A DNA stretch of 51,462 nt from an uncultured Nocardioidaceae bacterium (lineage in GTDB: Bacteria > Actinomycetota > Actinomycetes > Propionibacteriales > Nocardioidaceae): contig CADCUI010000009.1 of assembly GCA_902805845.1 (NCBI GenBank), positions 1-51,462 of the forward strand, given 5' to 3'. A program made the translations under genes and the position numbers. Shown here piece by piece: positions 23,713-31,418 of the stretch. The notes below the pieces were generated by a model. The model saw nothing but the letters and a program-made list of their open reading frames with translations. It was not told the origin of the DNA and searched no databases. Position 1 is the stretch's first letter, and every line of letters starts with the position of its first letter.

Positions 23713-24261
23713 ATGAGCAACGAGGGAGCCGGCGAGGACCTGGACACCGGGGATGCGGAGACGGCCGTGCGGACGGGGATCCGTGACCAACGGATGGTCG
23801 TGTCGGGTTGGTTCGCGAGCCATGCCGACACCGGCACCCCGGGTCCGCATGTGCACCTGAGCACCAACGACAGACAAGACCCGGTCCTCAAGACCAGCCA
23901 GATCCCAGAACTCATCGGCGCGCTGAACCTGGTGGGCGAGCGCATCGAACGTCTGTGGGAGACCGACGGCGCGGACTACCCGTTCGGCGAGCCGGACGAC
24001 AACGACCCCGCCGTCATCCGCCGGCGCCGGATCGACCATCTCGTGCTTCTCGACAACCTGCGCACCCACTTCACTGAGATCGCTGACATCCTCCTGCGGT
24101 CCCGCGACATGCACGACGCTTCGGCCGCCATTGCGCCGCTGCTCGGCATCGACGAGTCGGAAGTGACCTACCGGCTCAACAACATCAACTTGTTCGCCAT
24201 GACCCGGACCCCGAGCGAGGCGAGGACCAAGCAGCTGACGGACCTGCGTCAGGAACCCTGA
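23713..24261 (+). CDS. Orphan protein with a region resembling the GyrA/ParC coiled-coil segment
   Basis: 182 residues from ATG 23713. I do not recognise a named family. The C-terminal 75 residues, RRRRIDHLVLLDNLRTHFTE then IADILLRSRDMHDASAAIAP, followed by a segment ending RLNNINLFAMTRTPSEAR, follow the pattern of the DNA gyrase A tower. There a long helix with HI-x-x-GL-x-x-AL-x-x-I-x-x-VI-x-x-IR is followed by an L-x-x-x-F-x-LSE segment and DMRL-x-x-LT. The catalytic Tyr and the toroidal C-terminal domain of GyrA are absent. The N-terminal half contains GPHVHLSTNDRQDPVLKTSQ. It might pair with gyrase or be an independent dimeric protein; this is inference. Confidence 0.65.
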   Translation: MSNEGAGEDLDTGDAETAVRTGIRDQRMVVSGWFASHADTGTPGPHVHLSTNDRQDPVLKTSQIPELIGALNLVGERIERLWETDGADYPFGEPDDNDPAVIRRRRIDHLVLLDNLRTHFTEIADILLRSRDMHDASAAIAPLLGIDESEVTYRLNNINLFAMTRTPSEARTKQLTDLRQEP

Positions 24262-24405
24262 CGTCCGTTTCCCGGGTCTCTGTGGCCCGGCCGCGTCCGA
24301 CGACGTCGTACCGAGGCTGGACCCGAGCGCTCATGCACCTCGGGAGTATCCGGTCGACTGCTCAGCCCCGCAGTGCCACGACGAGCGCGACCAGGCCGAT
24401 CATCC

Positions 24406-24531
24406 TCAGCAGCGACCGTGGCCCCGGCGACGATGAGACCGGTTCTCTGCTCGGCCCCCATCGTCTCTGGCGTCGATCCTGACCTCGACGCCCTGCGGCG
24501 TCTCCTCGATGAGGTAGGGACAACTCGCCAT
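24406..24531 (-). pseudogene. Possible decayed or very short gene
   Basis: From ATG 24531 a 41-codon frame reads MASCPYLIEETPQGVEVRID and continues with Arg-rich residues. The same frame is open back to a stop at 24598-24600 and reads codons of normal style (AAHEIGCTRAVGDG) with no good upstream start. In a different frame the downstream DNA gives a plausible membrane-type end (SLLRMIGLVALVVALRG, stop at 24362). This looks like a gene broken by a frameshift, but a chance frame in GC-rich DNA cannot be excluded. The rest of 24262-24615 shows nothing else. Confidence 0.25.
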
Positions 24532-24615
24532 CCCGTCACCGACGGCGCGGGTGCACCCGATCTCGTGGGCGGCGCGCCAGACTGTCCAGGTGGCTCCCTA
24601 CCGTGCGTGGTCGAC

Positions 24616-24807
24616 ATGAGCGCCAGCCGCTGCACCTGCGAGGCTCATCTGGCCTGGTCGGGCGGAAGGGCCAGGCTCGTGGTGGACGAGGCCGACCCGG
24701 CGTGCCTGGCACATCGCGCACGTCCCCTGCCGGCGGCGCCCAGGTTGCCGCAGCCGCGCGGCGGACCGATGCAGGGCGGCCAGAGCAGACCTCACCCAGG
24801 GACCTAG
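24616..24807 (+). CDS. Small Cys/His-containing protein, unknown
   Basis: 63 residues from ATG 24616. The front half reads MSASRCTCEAHLAWSGGRAR and LVVDEADPACLAHRAR, with Cys-x-Cys-x3-His and Cys-x2-His groups that could hold a zinc ion. The back half is Pro/Arg/Gly-rich. Third-position GC is high. A TACCGT element lies 11 nt upstream; there is no ribosome-binding site. It sits alone between the GyrA-like gene and the desaturase. Confidence 0.45.
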   Translation: MSASRCTCEAHLAWSGGRARLVVDEADPACLAHRARPLPAAPRLPQPRGGPMQGGQSRPHPGT

Positions 24808-24826
24808 CGCCTCCCACGGGGAAGGG

Positions 24827-26044
24827 TCATGCCAGCGCGAGCTCCCTCTCCCTGACCGGTGGGACCGCCTCAGCGTCGGCGGGGCGCCGGCTGTCCGCGC
24901 GCAGGAGCTTGGCCAGCTGGTCAGGGAGGTTCGACCACGTCGTCTCCTCGAGCCAGCGGTTCGGCAGCGAGAGCCGCACCACCCTGTGCCATGCGCTCGC
25001 CACCTGCTGCGGCAGCGGCCGGGCGTTGTAGGACAGGCCGTAGCGCTGGAACAGGTCGCGCACGTCAGGGGCGATCTCGTAGTAGCGGTTGCTCGGGAGG
25101 TCGGGGAACAGGTGGTGCTCGATCTGGTGCGAGAGGTTGCCGGTCATGAGGTGCATGGCCCGGCTGCCGGAGATGTTCGCCGAACCCAGCATCTGCCGCA
25201 GGTACCACTCGCCTTTGGTCTCGTTCTCGTCGAGGGCCGGCTGCTCGAACGTCTCCACACCCTCGGGGAAGTGGCCGCACATGATGACCGAGTGGCTCCA
25301 CAGGTTGCGAAGGATGTTCGCGGTGAGGTTCGCCTTGAGGGTGCTGCGCCAGGAGCGTCCCGTCAGCGCGGGGTGAACCACGTAGTCCTTCACGACCTGC
25401 TTGCGCGCCTTGGCGAGCGTCTGCTTGACGCGTGAGCGCAGCTCGGGGGTGAACCCGCGCTTCTGGCGCAGGTGCTCGCCGAGGTCGATGTCGTACATCG
25501 CGATGCCGTACTCGAACAGGCAGGCGTTCGCGAAGTTCCACAGCGGTTGGATGAGGAAGCGAGGCTGCCACGTCTGGTCCTCGTCGACGCGCATGATGCC
25601 GTAGCCGAGGTCGTTGTCCTTGCCGAGGATGTTCGTGTAGGTGTGGTGCTGCACGTTGTGTGCGCGCTTCCACTGCTCGGGGGGCGACGGGTGGTCCCAG
25701 TCCCAGGTGGAGGAGTGGATCTTCGGGTCACGCATCCAGTCCCACTGCCCGTGCAGGACGTTGTGGCCGATCTCCATGTTGTCGAGGCTCTTGGACACAG
25801 CCAGACAGGCGGTCCCCAGCAGCCAGCCGGCACGGTGCCTGCTGCCCAGCAGCAGCACGAGGCGACCGGTGAGCTCCAGCTTGCGCTGGGCGTCGATGAC
25901 CCGCCGGATGTACGCCGCGTCGCGCTCACCCCGGCTGTCCAGCACGGAGGCACGAAGCGCATCCAGTTCTCGCCCGATGTTCTCGATGTCCTCGGAGGTG
26001 AGGTGGGCGACCTGGCTGCCCGGCTTGTTCTCGATCGCCGTCAC
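24827..26044 (-). CDS. Membrane fatty-acid desaturase (DesA3-like)
   Basis: 405 residues from GTG 26044, chosen because GGGGAGGA lies 7 nt upstream; an earlier GTG at 26077 has no site. The three di-iron His boxes are present: EIGHNVLHGQW, RAHNVQHHTYTN and NLSHQIEHHLFP. The last, HQIEHHLFP, is typical of front-end and acyl-CoA delta-9 desaturases of actinobacteria. It introduces a double bond into acyl chains at the cytoplasmic membrane, needing electrons from a ferredoxin or flavodoxin reductase that is not encoded nearby. tRNA-His lies immediately upstream. Confidence 0.93.
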   Translation of the reverse strand: MTAIENKPGSQVAHLTSEDIENIGRELDALRASVLDSRGERDAAYIRRVIDAQRKLELTGRLVLLLGSRHRAGWLLGTACLAVSKSLDNMEIGHNVLHGQWDWMRDPKIHSSTWDWDHPSPPEQWKRAHNVQHHTYTNILGKDNDLGYGIMRVDEDQTWQPRFLIQPLWNFANACLFEYGIAMYDIDLGEHLRQKRGFTPELRSRVKQTLAKARKQVVKDYVVHPALTGRSWRSTLKANLTANILRNLWSHSVIMCGHFPEGVETFEQPALDENETKGEWYLRQMLGSANISGSRAMHLMTGNLSHQIEHHLFPDLPSNRYYEIAPDVRDLFQRYGLSYNARPLPQQVASAWHRVVRLSLPNRWLEETTWSNLPDQLAKLLRADSRRPADAEAVPPVRERELALA

Positions 26045-26133
26045 TCCGGGATCCTCCCCACTTCGACCCCGAGGCACGCCTGCTTCGCGTCACCCGTGTC
26101 CCGCCCATGTCCGCTCACGCCGCTCGACGTGAG

Positions 26134-26163
26134 AGGCCCCCGCACATCGCCGTGCGGGGGCCT
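26134..26163 (-). terminator. Strong hairpin after tRNA-His
   Basis: AGGCCCCCGCAC (26134-26145) and GTGCGGGGGCCT (26152-26163) form a perfect 12-bp stem with a 6-nt loop, 17 nt beyond the tRNA 3' end. There is no T-tract, as is common in high-GC genomes. Confidence 0.75.
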
Positions 26164-26180
26164 GCCACGACCTACCTCGG

Positions 26181-26254
26181 GGTGAGTGACGGGACTTGAA
26201 CCCGCGACATCCGGGACCACAACCAGGTGCTCTACCAGCTGAGCTACACCCACC
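26181..26254 (-). tRNA. tRNA-His (anticodon GTG)
   Basis: 74 nt including the extra 5' G characteristic of tRNA-His, opposite a discriminator C. Acceptor GTGGGTG pairs with CACTCAC (one G-U). The anticodon stem CCTGG/CCCGG encloses TTGTGGT, giving GTG. T-arm GCGGG-TTCAAGT-CCCGT. CCA not encoded. Confidence 0.97.
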
Positions 26255-26304
26255 AAGGCTCCGACCGCTGGCGCGGCGAGGAGCAGCGAAAAGTGTACCC
26301 GCTG

Positions 26305-26934
26305 TCAGGGGCCGGCCTGCGCCTCGCCCAGTCCCGTCAGCGCGCCACCGTGCTGCTGGGCGAGCTCCTTGGCCTCCGACGATTCCGGACCCGGCGACGC
26401 CACGAACACGGTGGCTCGGTAGTACCGCAGCTCCTCGATGCTCTCCTGGATGTCGGCCAGCGCCCGGTGGTTCCCGCGCTTCGGGGGGGCGTTGTAGTAG
26501 GTCCGGGGGTACCAGCGACGGGCCAGCTCCTTGATGGACGAGACGTCCACGACCCGGTAGTGCAGGAACGCGTCGAGCATCGGCATGTCGCGGGCGATGA
26601 AGATCCGGTCGGTGCCCACGGTGTTTCCGGCCAGCGGCGGCCGGGCTCCGTCCGGACAGTGCTGGCGCACGTAGCCGAGCACCTGCTCCTCCGCCTCGGC
26701 GACGGTCACGCCGGAGTCGAGCTGCTCGAGCAGCCCGGAGGAGGTATGCATGTCGCGAACGAAGGAGTCCATCTGGTCGAGGGCGTCGGCCGGCGGCTTG
26801 ATGACCAGGTCGAGCCCCTCGCCCAGCACGGTCAGCTCGAAGTCGGTCACCAGCACGGCAACCTCCACGAGCGCGTCCTTGACCGGGTCGAGACCGGTCA
26901 TCTCGCAGTCGATCCACACGAGTCGGTCGTTCAT
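26305..26934 (-). CDS. orn: Oligoribonuclease
   Basis: 209 residues from ATG 26934, right after GGAGGG; an open extension upstream to 27975 is antisense to the deaminase gene and is rejected. It degrades 2-5 nt RNA and linear dinucleotides such as pGpG in the cytoplasm. DEDDh motifs are complete: LVWIDCEMTGLDP (Asp, Glu), LAGNTVGTDRIFIARDMP (Asp) and RGNHRALADIQESIEELRYY (His, Asp). The last 25 residues are an actinobacterial extension. It is divergent from the deaminase-like gene, 51 bp apart. Confidence 0.96.
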   Translation of the reverse strand: MNDRLVWIDCEMTGLDPVKDALVEVAVLVTDFELTVLGEGLDLVIKPPADALDQMDSFVRDMHTSSGLLEQLDSGVTVAEAEEQVLGYVRQHCPDGARPPLAGNTVGTDRIFIARDMPMLDAFLHYRVVDVSSIKELARRWYPRTYYNAPPKRGNHRALADIQESIEELRYYRATVFVASPGPESSEAKELAQQHGGALTGLGEAQAGP

Positions 26935-26973
26935 CCCTCCGACCTTACTCAAGGGTCGGGAGCCGCGGGCGCC

Positions 26974-26979
26974 TACATT
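26974..26979 (+). promoter_or_regulatory. Leaderless -10 of the deaminase gene
   Basis: TACATT lies 6 nt before GTG 26986; no ribosome-binding site. The same TACATT-N6 layout recurs before the PrsW gene. Confidence 0.45.
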
Positions 26980-26985
26980 GGGCCG

Positions 26986-28032
26986 GTGCACGCCGACTTC
27001 ATCGCAGGGCTGCCCAAGGCCGAGCTGCACGTCCACCACATCGGGTCGGCCTCGCCACGCATCGTCTCGGCGCTCGCCGAGCGCCACCCGGGCACGGTGC
27101 CGTCGGACCCCGACCAGCTGCGCGGCTTCTACACGTTCCGCGACTTCGCGCACTTCATCGAGGTCTACCTCGCGGTGGTCGACCTCGTCCGCGACCCCGA
27201 AGACGTACGGCTGCTGACCTACGAGATCGCCCGCGACATGGGCTCCCAGCGCATCCGGTACGCCGAGCTCACCTGCACGCCGTACACCAACGTCCGCGCG
27301 GGTGTCCCCATCGAAGCGTTCGTGGAAGCGGTCGAGGACGCGCGCACCGCCGCCGAACGGGACCACGGGGTGCGGCTGCGGTGGATCTGGGACGTGCCGG
27401 GCGAGTTCGGGGTTCCGGCCGCCGACGCGACGGTGGGGTACCTCGACGTCGCGCCCCCGACGCTGCTGGGCTTCGGGCTCGGCGGGCCCGAGGTCGGCGT
27501 ACCGCGACCGCAGTTCGCACCCCACTTCGACCAAGCGCGGGCGCTGGGGCTCCACTCGGTGCCGCACGCGGGGGAGACGACCGGCCCGGAGACCGTGTGG
27601 TCGGCGCTGCGCGACCTCGGGGCCGAGAGGATCGGACACGGCACCTCCTCGACGCGGGACCCGGCGCTGGTGGCCCATCTCGTCGAGCACCAGATCCCGC
27701 TCGAGGTGTGCCCGACGTCGAACCTCGCCACCCGTGCCGTCGCGTCGCTCGAGGAGCACCCCGTCCGGCAGCTGTACGACGCCGGGGTCGTCGTCACGGT
27801 CAACAGCGACGACCCGCCGATGTTCGGGACCAGCCTCAACAGGGAGTACGAGATCGTCGCCGACCTGCTGGACCTCGACGAGCGGGGGGTCGCAGAGCTC
27901 GCAGGCAACGCCGTGCGCGCCTCGTTCCTGCCCGATCCCGACAAGCATGACCTGCTCGGCGCGATCGACGCCCACCTCGAGGCGCCACGGGCGGTTTGGG
28001 GACCGGGGGTGGAGGGCACAGGATCGTCATGA
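26986..28032 (+). CDS. Adenosine deaminase-family amidohydrolase
   Basis: 348 residues from GTG 26986. Zinc-site motifs of the ADA family are present: ELHVHHIGSASP (His-x-His), SVPHAGETTGPETVW (His and catalytic Glu), ERIGHGTSS (His) and VTVNSDDPPMFGTSLNREY (Asp pair). In ordinary adenosine deaminases the first motif is HLHLDG or HLHLEG; here it is HVHHIGS, so the substrate may differ from adenosine. Candidates are adenine or aminodeoxyfutalosine; the sequence alone does not decide. It is cytoplasmic, and the DoxX gene overlaps its stop by ATGA, suggesting co-translation. Confidence 0.9.
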   Translation: MHADFIAGLPKAELHVHHIGSASPRIVSALAERHPGTVPSDPDQLRGFYTFRDFAHFIEVYLAVVDLVRDPEDVRLLTYEIARDMGSQRIRYAELTCTPYTNVRAGVPIEAFVEAVEDARTAAERDHGVRLRWIWDVPGEFGVPAADATVGYLDVAPPTLLGFGLGGPEVGVPRPQFAPHFDQARALGLHSVPHAGETTGPETVWSALRDLGAERIGHGTSSTRDPALVAHLVEHQIPLEVCPTSNLATRAVASLEEHPVRQLYDAGVVVTVNSDDPPMFGTSLNREYEIVADLLDLDERGVAELAGNAVRASFLPDPDKHDLLGAIDAHLEAPRAVWGPGVEGTGSS

Positions 28033-28613
28033 CTCTCGGACGATTCACTGCGCGGCTCGTCATCGGCGGCCTCTTCGTCGGACACGGCACCCAGAAGCTG
28101 TTCGGCTGGTTCGGAGGCCCCGGCATCGAGGGCACCGAGCAGATGATGGGGGCGCTGCGGATGCACCCGACCCGGCCCAACGCCATCGCCGCGGGAGTCA
28201 CCGAGACGACCGGCGGGGCTCTGCTGGTCGCCGGGGCGGCGACTCCGCTGGCGGCGGCGGGCCTGATCGGGACGATGATCACCGCGATCCGCAAGGTCCA
28301 CAAGCCGCAGGGCCCGTGGGTGGCCGAGGGCGGTTGGGAGTACAACGCCGTCCTCATCGCCGCGCTGATGTCGCTGGTCGACACAGGACCCGGCGAGCTT
28401 TCCGTCGACGCCCTGCGCGGCCGCGACGAGTGGGGACCGCTCTGGGCGCTGGGCGGCTTGGCCCTGGGCGCTGCCGCGTCCTCCGCGGTGGTGTCCCTGG
28501 GCAGCCGCAACGCTCCCGAGCCCGGCGACGCCTCGGGGGACCCCGAGGACAGCACCGTGGCCAAGGCCGTGGTCGACGACACCGCCGGCGACCCGGTCAC
28601 CGCCGAGAGCTGA
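28029..28613 (+). CDS. DoxX-family membrane protein
   Basis: 194 residues; ATG 28029 overlaps the deaminase stop. The DoxX core is clear: FTARLVIGGLFVGHGTQKLFGWFGGPG, then helices (AAGVTETTGGALLVAGAATPL, AAAGLIGTMITAI) and VAEGGWEYNAVLIAALMSL. Four membrane spans are expected. The C-terminal 45 residues are hydrophilic and acidic, probably cytoplasmic. DoxX proteins are linked to redox stress in mycobacteria, but no partner such as SodA or SseA is in view. It is convergent with the M4 protease gene, only 9 bp apart. Confidence 0.9.
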   Translation: MTLGRFTARLVIGGLFVGHGTQKLFGWFGGPGIEGTEQMMGALRMHPTRPNAIAAGVTETTGGALLVAGAATPLAAAGLIGTMITAIRKVHKPQGPWVAEGGWEYNAVLIAALMSLVDTGPGELSVDALRGRDEWGPLWALGGLALGAAASSAVVSLGSRNAPEPGDASGDPEDSTVAKAVVDDTAGDPVTAES

Positions 28614-28622
28614 CCTGGGCCT

Positions 28623-30206
28623 TCAGCAGAGCGGCTCGCCGGGCTGCCGGGGGACGCTCACCGCGTTCCAGGCCGCCCGCACGGCCTTGAGCGGCCGGCA
28701 GCTTCCCGGGTACAGCCGCTTGGCTGCGGTGATGGTCCAGAGCCGGTACTTCGGGTAGCTGGCGGCGGAGGTCTTCGTCAGCATGGCGTGGTAGAGGATC
28801 TTGCTGACCTTGATTATGCCGATGCCGCTCACCTCGGCCCTGTTGCACGTCGGGCTGGCCGGTTGACCCGTGGCCCCGGTGCTGCCCTCCGCGGCCAGGA
28901 AGAACCAGTGGTTGCCGGGGCCCGAGGCGGCGTGCATCTCCATGTTCGGCACCGACGCCGAGAAGCAGTTCGGGTCCCCGGCGAGGGAGGGCCGGTACAT
29001 GTACCGGACCGGGCCGTCACCGAAGATGTCGACCTCTTCCCCGATGACGTAGTCCGGCGGGTCGTACCGGGCTCCCTGGTCGCTGTAGAACTCGGTCATG
29101 GTGGCGAAGGCGTCGGCGACGAACTCCGTCGTACCCGCCCAGGAGATGCCGCCGGGGGTGTTGTGGTCGACCCCGTGCCCCAGCTCGTGGGCCACGACGT
29201 CGATCGAACCCAGCCAGTCGCCTGCCTCGTTGTGGCCGAGGTTGACCTTGTTGTAGTCGAAGTACGCATCGACGGCGTCGAGCCCGACCTTGATCGGATA
29301 GGAGCCGCCGGTGGCTTTCACGCCGGGCCGGCCGAACCACGCCAGGAGCATGCGCTGCTGCTCCTGCGCCGCGAACAGGGCGTCGACACACCCGGTCTCC
29401 TTGTTGGTCGCCGCGCCGTTGCCCCAGGCGTCGTCGGACCCGGTCAGGACCGTGGCGCCGCCCTGTACGCCGCAGGCGAGCCCCGGGTGGCTCGGGTCGC
29501 GCAAGGAGAAGCCGGTGAGCAGCTTGCTGGTGTCCAGCGCCACCGGGCTGGGTCCGCTGTAGCCGGGCCTGCCGGTGCCGTGCACGACGAGGTCGTCGCG
29601 GCGAAGCACCTCGCCGCTCGATGCGTCGACGTACACGCGCAGCCTGGGGCCGGCGTCGGTCGAGACGGTGCTCTCGTAGGTCAGGTGCGAGCCGCCCTGT
29701 TGCAGCACCACGAGCTCGCTTGCCGTCGTCTCGCCTGTGCGGGCCCCGAGCTGCTGGCGGGCGACCGCCGCGGCCCGTGACCTGCTCAGTGCCGGACGGG
29801 TCGTCGGCAGCCGGACCGGTCGGCGCTGGGCGACCGAGGTCCCGAGGATCGTCCCGTCGGTGTCGGCGACGACCACGAAGTCGCCGCCGACCACGCGCAC
29901 GCCGCGATAGCTGCGGAGGTAGGGGACGTAGACCAGCCCCTCCGGCGTCGCGATCGACGGCTGCTGGTGGTAGCCGTCGAACGGACCGGGGTGCAGGGCG
30001 GGCGGCCTGTCGCCGAGGAGCTCGTGGGCGGCAGCCTCGGCCAGCCCCGTGGGATCACCGGTGCCGGCCAGTCGTCGGACCTCGGCGCTCCCGCGGGGGG
30101 ACGGTCCGACGGCGGCGTCGGAGGGGGCCGTCAGGCCCACCAGGGTGAGGAGTGCCGCGACGGCGCCCGCTCCGAACGCCCGCGTTGCCCGCGAAACTTT
30201 CAACAC
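28623..30206 (-). CDS. Secreted M4-family (thermolysin-like) metalloprotease precursor
   Basis: 527 residues from GTG 30206; the longer frame to 30272 adds a basic stretch before the signal. Signal sequence VSRATRAFGAGAVAALLTL is followed by an FTP/PepSY propeptide (LRVYVDASSGEVLRRDDLVV). In the protease, zinc ligands and catalytic Glu are in DVVAHELGHGVDHNTPGG, with the third ligand Glu in TEFVADAFATMTEFYSD. The His that stabilises the transition state is probably in ASGPGNHWFFLAAEG. The C-terminal domain has several Cys residues that may pair. It degrades extracellular protein and needs calcium. It follows the Asp-rich protein gene by 125 bp on the same strand. Confidence 0.93.
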   Translation of the reverse strand: MLKVSRATRAFGAGAVAALLTLVGLTAPSDAAVGPSPRGSAEVRRLAGTGDPTGLAEAAAHELLGDRPPALHPGPFDGYHQQPSIATPEGLVYVPYLRSYRGVRVVGGDFVVVADTDGTILGTSVAQRRPVRLPTTRPALSRSRAAAVARQQLGARTGETTASELVVLQQGGSHLTYESTVSTDAGPRLRVYVDASSGEVLRRDDLVVHGTGRPGYSGPSPVALDTSKLLTGFSLRDPSHPGLACGVQGGATVLTGSDDAWGNGAATNKETGCVDALFAAQEQQRMLLAWFGRPGVKATGGSYPIKVGLDAVDAYFDYNKVNLGHNEAGDWLGSIDVVAHELGHGVDHNTPGGISWAGTTEFVADAFATMTEFYSDQGARYDPPDYVIGEEVDIFGDGPVRYMYRPSLAGDPNCFSASVPNMEMHAASGPGNHWFFLAAEGSTGATGQPASPTCNRAEVSGIGIIKVSKILYHAMLTKTSAASYPKYRLWTITAAKRLYPGSCRPLKAVRAAWNAVSVPRQPGEPLC

Positions 30207-30331
30207 ATGTGCCCCAGGTGATCTCGTTCCGATCCTACGTCTGCAACGCAGAATTCGAGGGCTCTTCGCCAACTGGGGACCTACGGCTGCGAGACCGCGA
30301 AACTAGGCCTGATTCGGGCACGACGGACGTG

Positions 30332-31195
30332 TTACGGCCGCTCGAGCTCGACCTCCTCGAGCGTGCCGTCGTCCTCCAGGTCGACCTCGATCACGACGGC
30401 GTCGGGCACCAGGTCCTCGGTCGAGCCCTCCTCACCGGAACCGTGACCTGAGCTGTCGAACTCGATCTCGGTGTCGTCGGTGACCACGAAGGTCAGCAGG
30501 CCGGAGCGGAGGCTCTTGATGACGAGGTCACCGGTCTTGGCGTCGAAAGAGACGATCGGGCCGAGGAGGTCGTCGGTGTCCTCGCTGTCGTCGGAGCAGC
30601 TGTCGTCGTCGGAGTCGTCGTCGTCCTCGTTGCTCTGTCCGTCCTCGTCGGAGTCCTCCTCGCCGTCGGGCGTGCCGTCGTCGTCATCGTCGTCGTCGCC
30701 GGCTCGGAACCCGTAGTCGTTCTCGTCCTCGTCGGAGATGTTGTCCTCGTCGCGGTCGTCGTCGTCGTCGGAACAGGACTCATCGGCGTCGTCCTCGTCC
30801 TCGTTGTCGATGTCGTCGTCGTCGGAGTCCTCGTCGCCGTCGCGGGTCCCGTCGTCGTCGGAGTCACGGTCCGAGATCTGCGTGCCCCGCGCCCCGTCGT
30901 GGACCTCGTCGCCGTCGTCGTGGCCGTCGTTGTCGGAGTCCTCGTCGCCGGGGAGCCCGGTGTGCCGGTACTCGCCGAGGTTGCTCAGTCCGTCGTCGTC
31001 CTTGTCGCCGCGGGCGTTGGCCCGGTCGGGGTTGAGGCCGTGGGTGACCTCCCACCGGTTCGGCATCCCGTCGTCGTCCCGGTCGCTCCGCGAGGCGTGA
31101 GCCGTGGAGGAGGACAGCACCGCGGACGACACGGCGAGTGCCTTCGTCGTGAGCAGGATCGCGGTGCGCGCAGTACGGCGGTGGAACACTGACAT
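30332..31195 (-). CDS. Secreted Asp-rich protein with thrombospondin-type-3-like calcium repeats
   Basis: 287 residues from ATG 31195; AGAAGG lies 9 nt upstream, better than for the ATG at 31201. A signal sequence ends near AHA. Then come calcium-loop repeats of the TSP3/OmpA-like kind (DRDDDGMPNRWEVTHGLNPD, GDKDDDGLSNLGEY, DEDSDNDGHDDGDEVHDG), running into an extremely acidic stretch of Asp, Glu and Ser. Two Cys-Ser pairs break the stretch. A folded C-terminal part (IVSFDAKTGDLVIKSLRSG, FVVTDDTEIEFDSSG) resembles small beta domains of the DUF5666 sort. It probably binds much calcium outside the cell. It is divergent from the HTH-TPR regulator and may be under its control. Confidence 0.8.
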   Translation of the reverse strand: MSVFHRRTARTAILLTTKALAVSSAVLSSSTAHASRSDRDDDGMPNRWEVTHGLNPDRANARGDKDDDGLSNLGEYRHTGLPGDEDSDNDGHDDGDEVHDGARGTQISDRDSDDDGTRDGDEDSDDDDIDNEDEDDADESCSDDDDDRDEDNISDEDENDYGFRAGDDDDDDDGTPDGEEDSDEDGQSNEDDDDSDDDSCSDDSEDTDDLLGPIVSFDAKTGDLVIKSLRSGLLTFVVTDDTEIEFDSSGHGSGEEGSTEDLVPDAVVIEVDLEDDGTLEEVELERP

Positions 31196-31215
31196 GAGCA
31201 TCTGCCTTCTCGGGG

Positions 31216-31234
31216 CACCTCGCGAGTCGAGGTG
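31216..31234 (-). promoter_or_regulatory. Hairpin in the leader of the Asp-rich protein gene
   Basis: CACCTCG (31216-31222) and CGAGGTG (31228-31234) form a 7-bp stem with a 5-nt loop, about 20 nt before the start codon. It could affect translation. Confidence 0.35.
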
Positions 31235-31366
31235 GATCAGCTCCAGCGTGAGGCTGCCCGAGGTGGTTTTGGACGTTTTGCCGCGATTGGCCGCTACCCG
31301 ATGGTCCTAGTACCTCGCGCCGGGTCCGGGGTCCTCGGCAGGCTCCTTCTGCTCCGTAGTGGGTCG

Positions 31367-31412
31367 TCTGGCAAGCCATTGGTTGACGTACTTGCCAGAT
31401 TGCTGGTGCCAT
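31367..31412 (+). promoter_or_regulatory. Promoter of the HTH-TPR regulator overlapped by inverted repeat TCTGGCAAG-N15-CTTGCCAGA
   Basis: Arms are at 31367-31375 and 31391-31399, a perfect 9-bp inverted repeat. A -35 TTGACG (31383-31388) lies inside the 15-nt spacer, and a weak -10 TGCCAT (31407-31412) is 18 nt further and 6 nt before the start codon. A protein bound to both arms would cover the -35, pointing to autoregulation. The same half-site recurs at 33059. Confidence 0.65.
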
Positions 31413-31418
31413 AGGGGG

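Noticed and set aside
22639-24114. Minus-strand 491-codon open frame
   Set aside because: Antisense to sigK, rskA and the GyrA-like gene; no motif, and those plus-strand genes have domains and start signals.
26305-27975. Longer N-terminus for oligoribonuclease
   Set aside because: The extension is antisense to the deaminase gene, and ATG 26934 has a ribosome-binding site and the family start.
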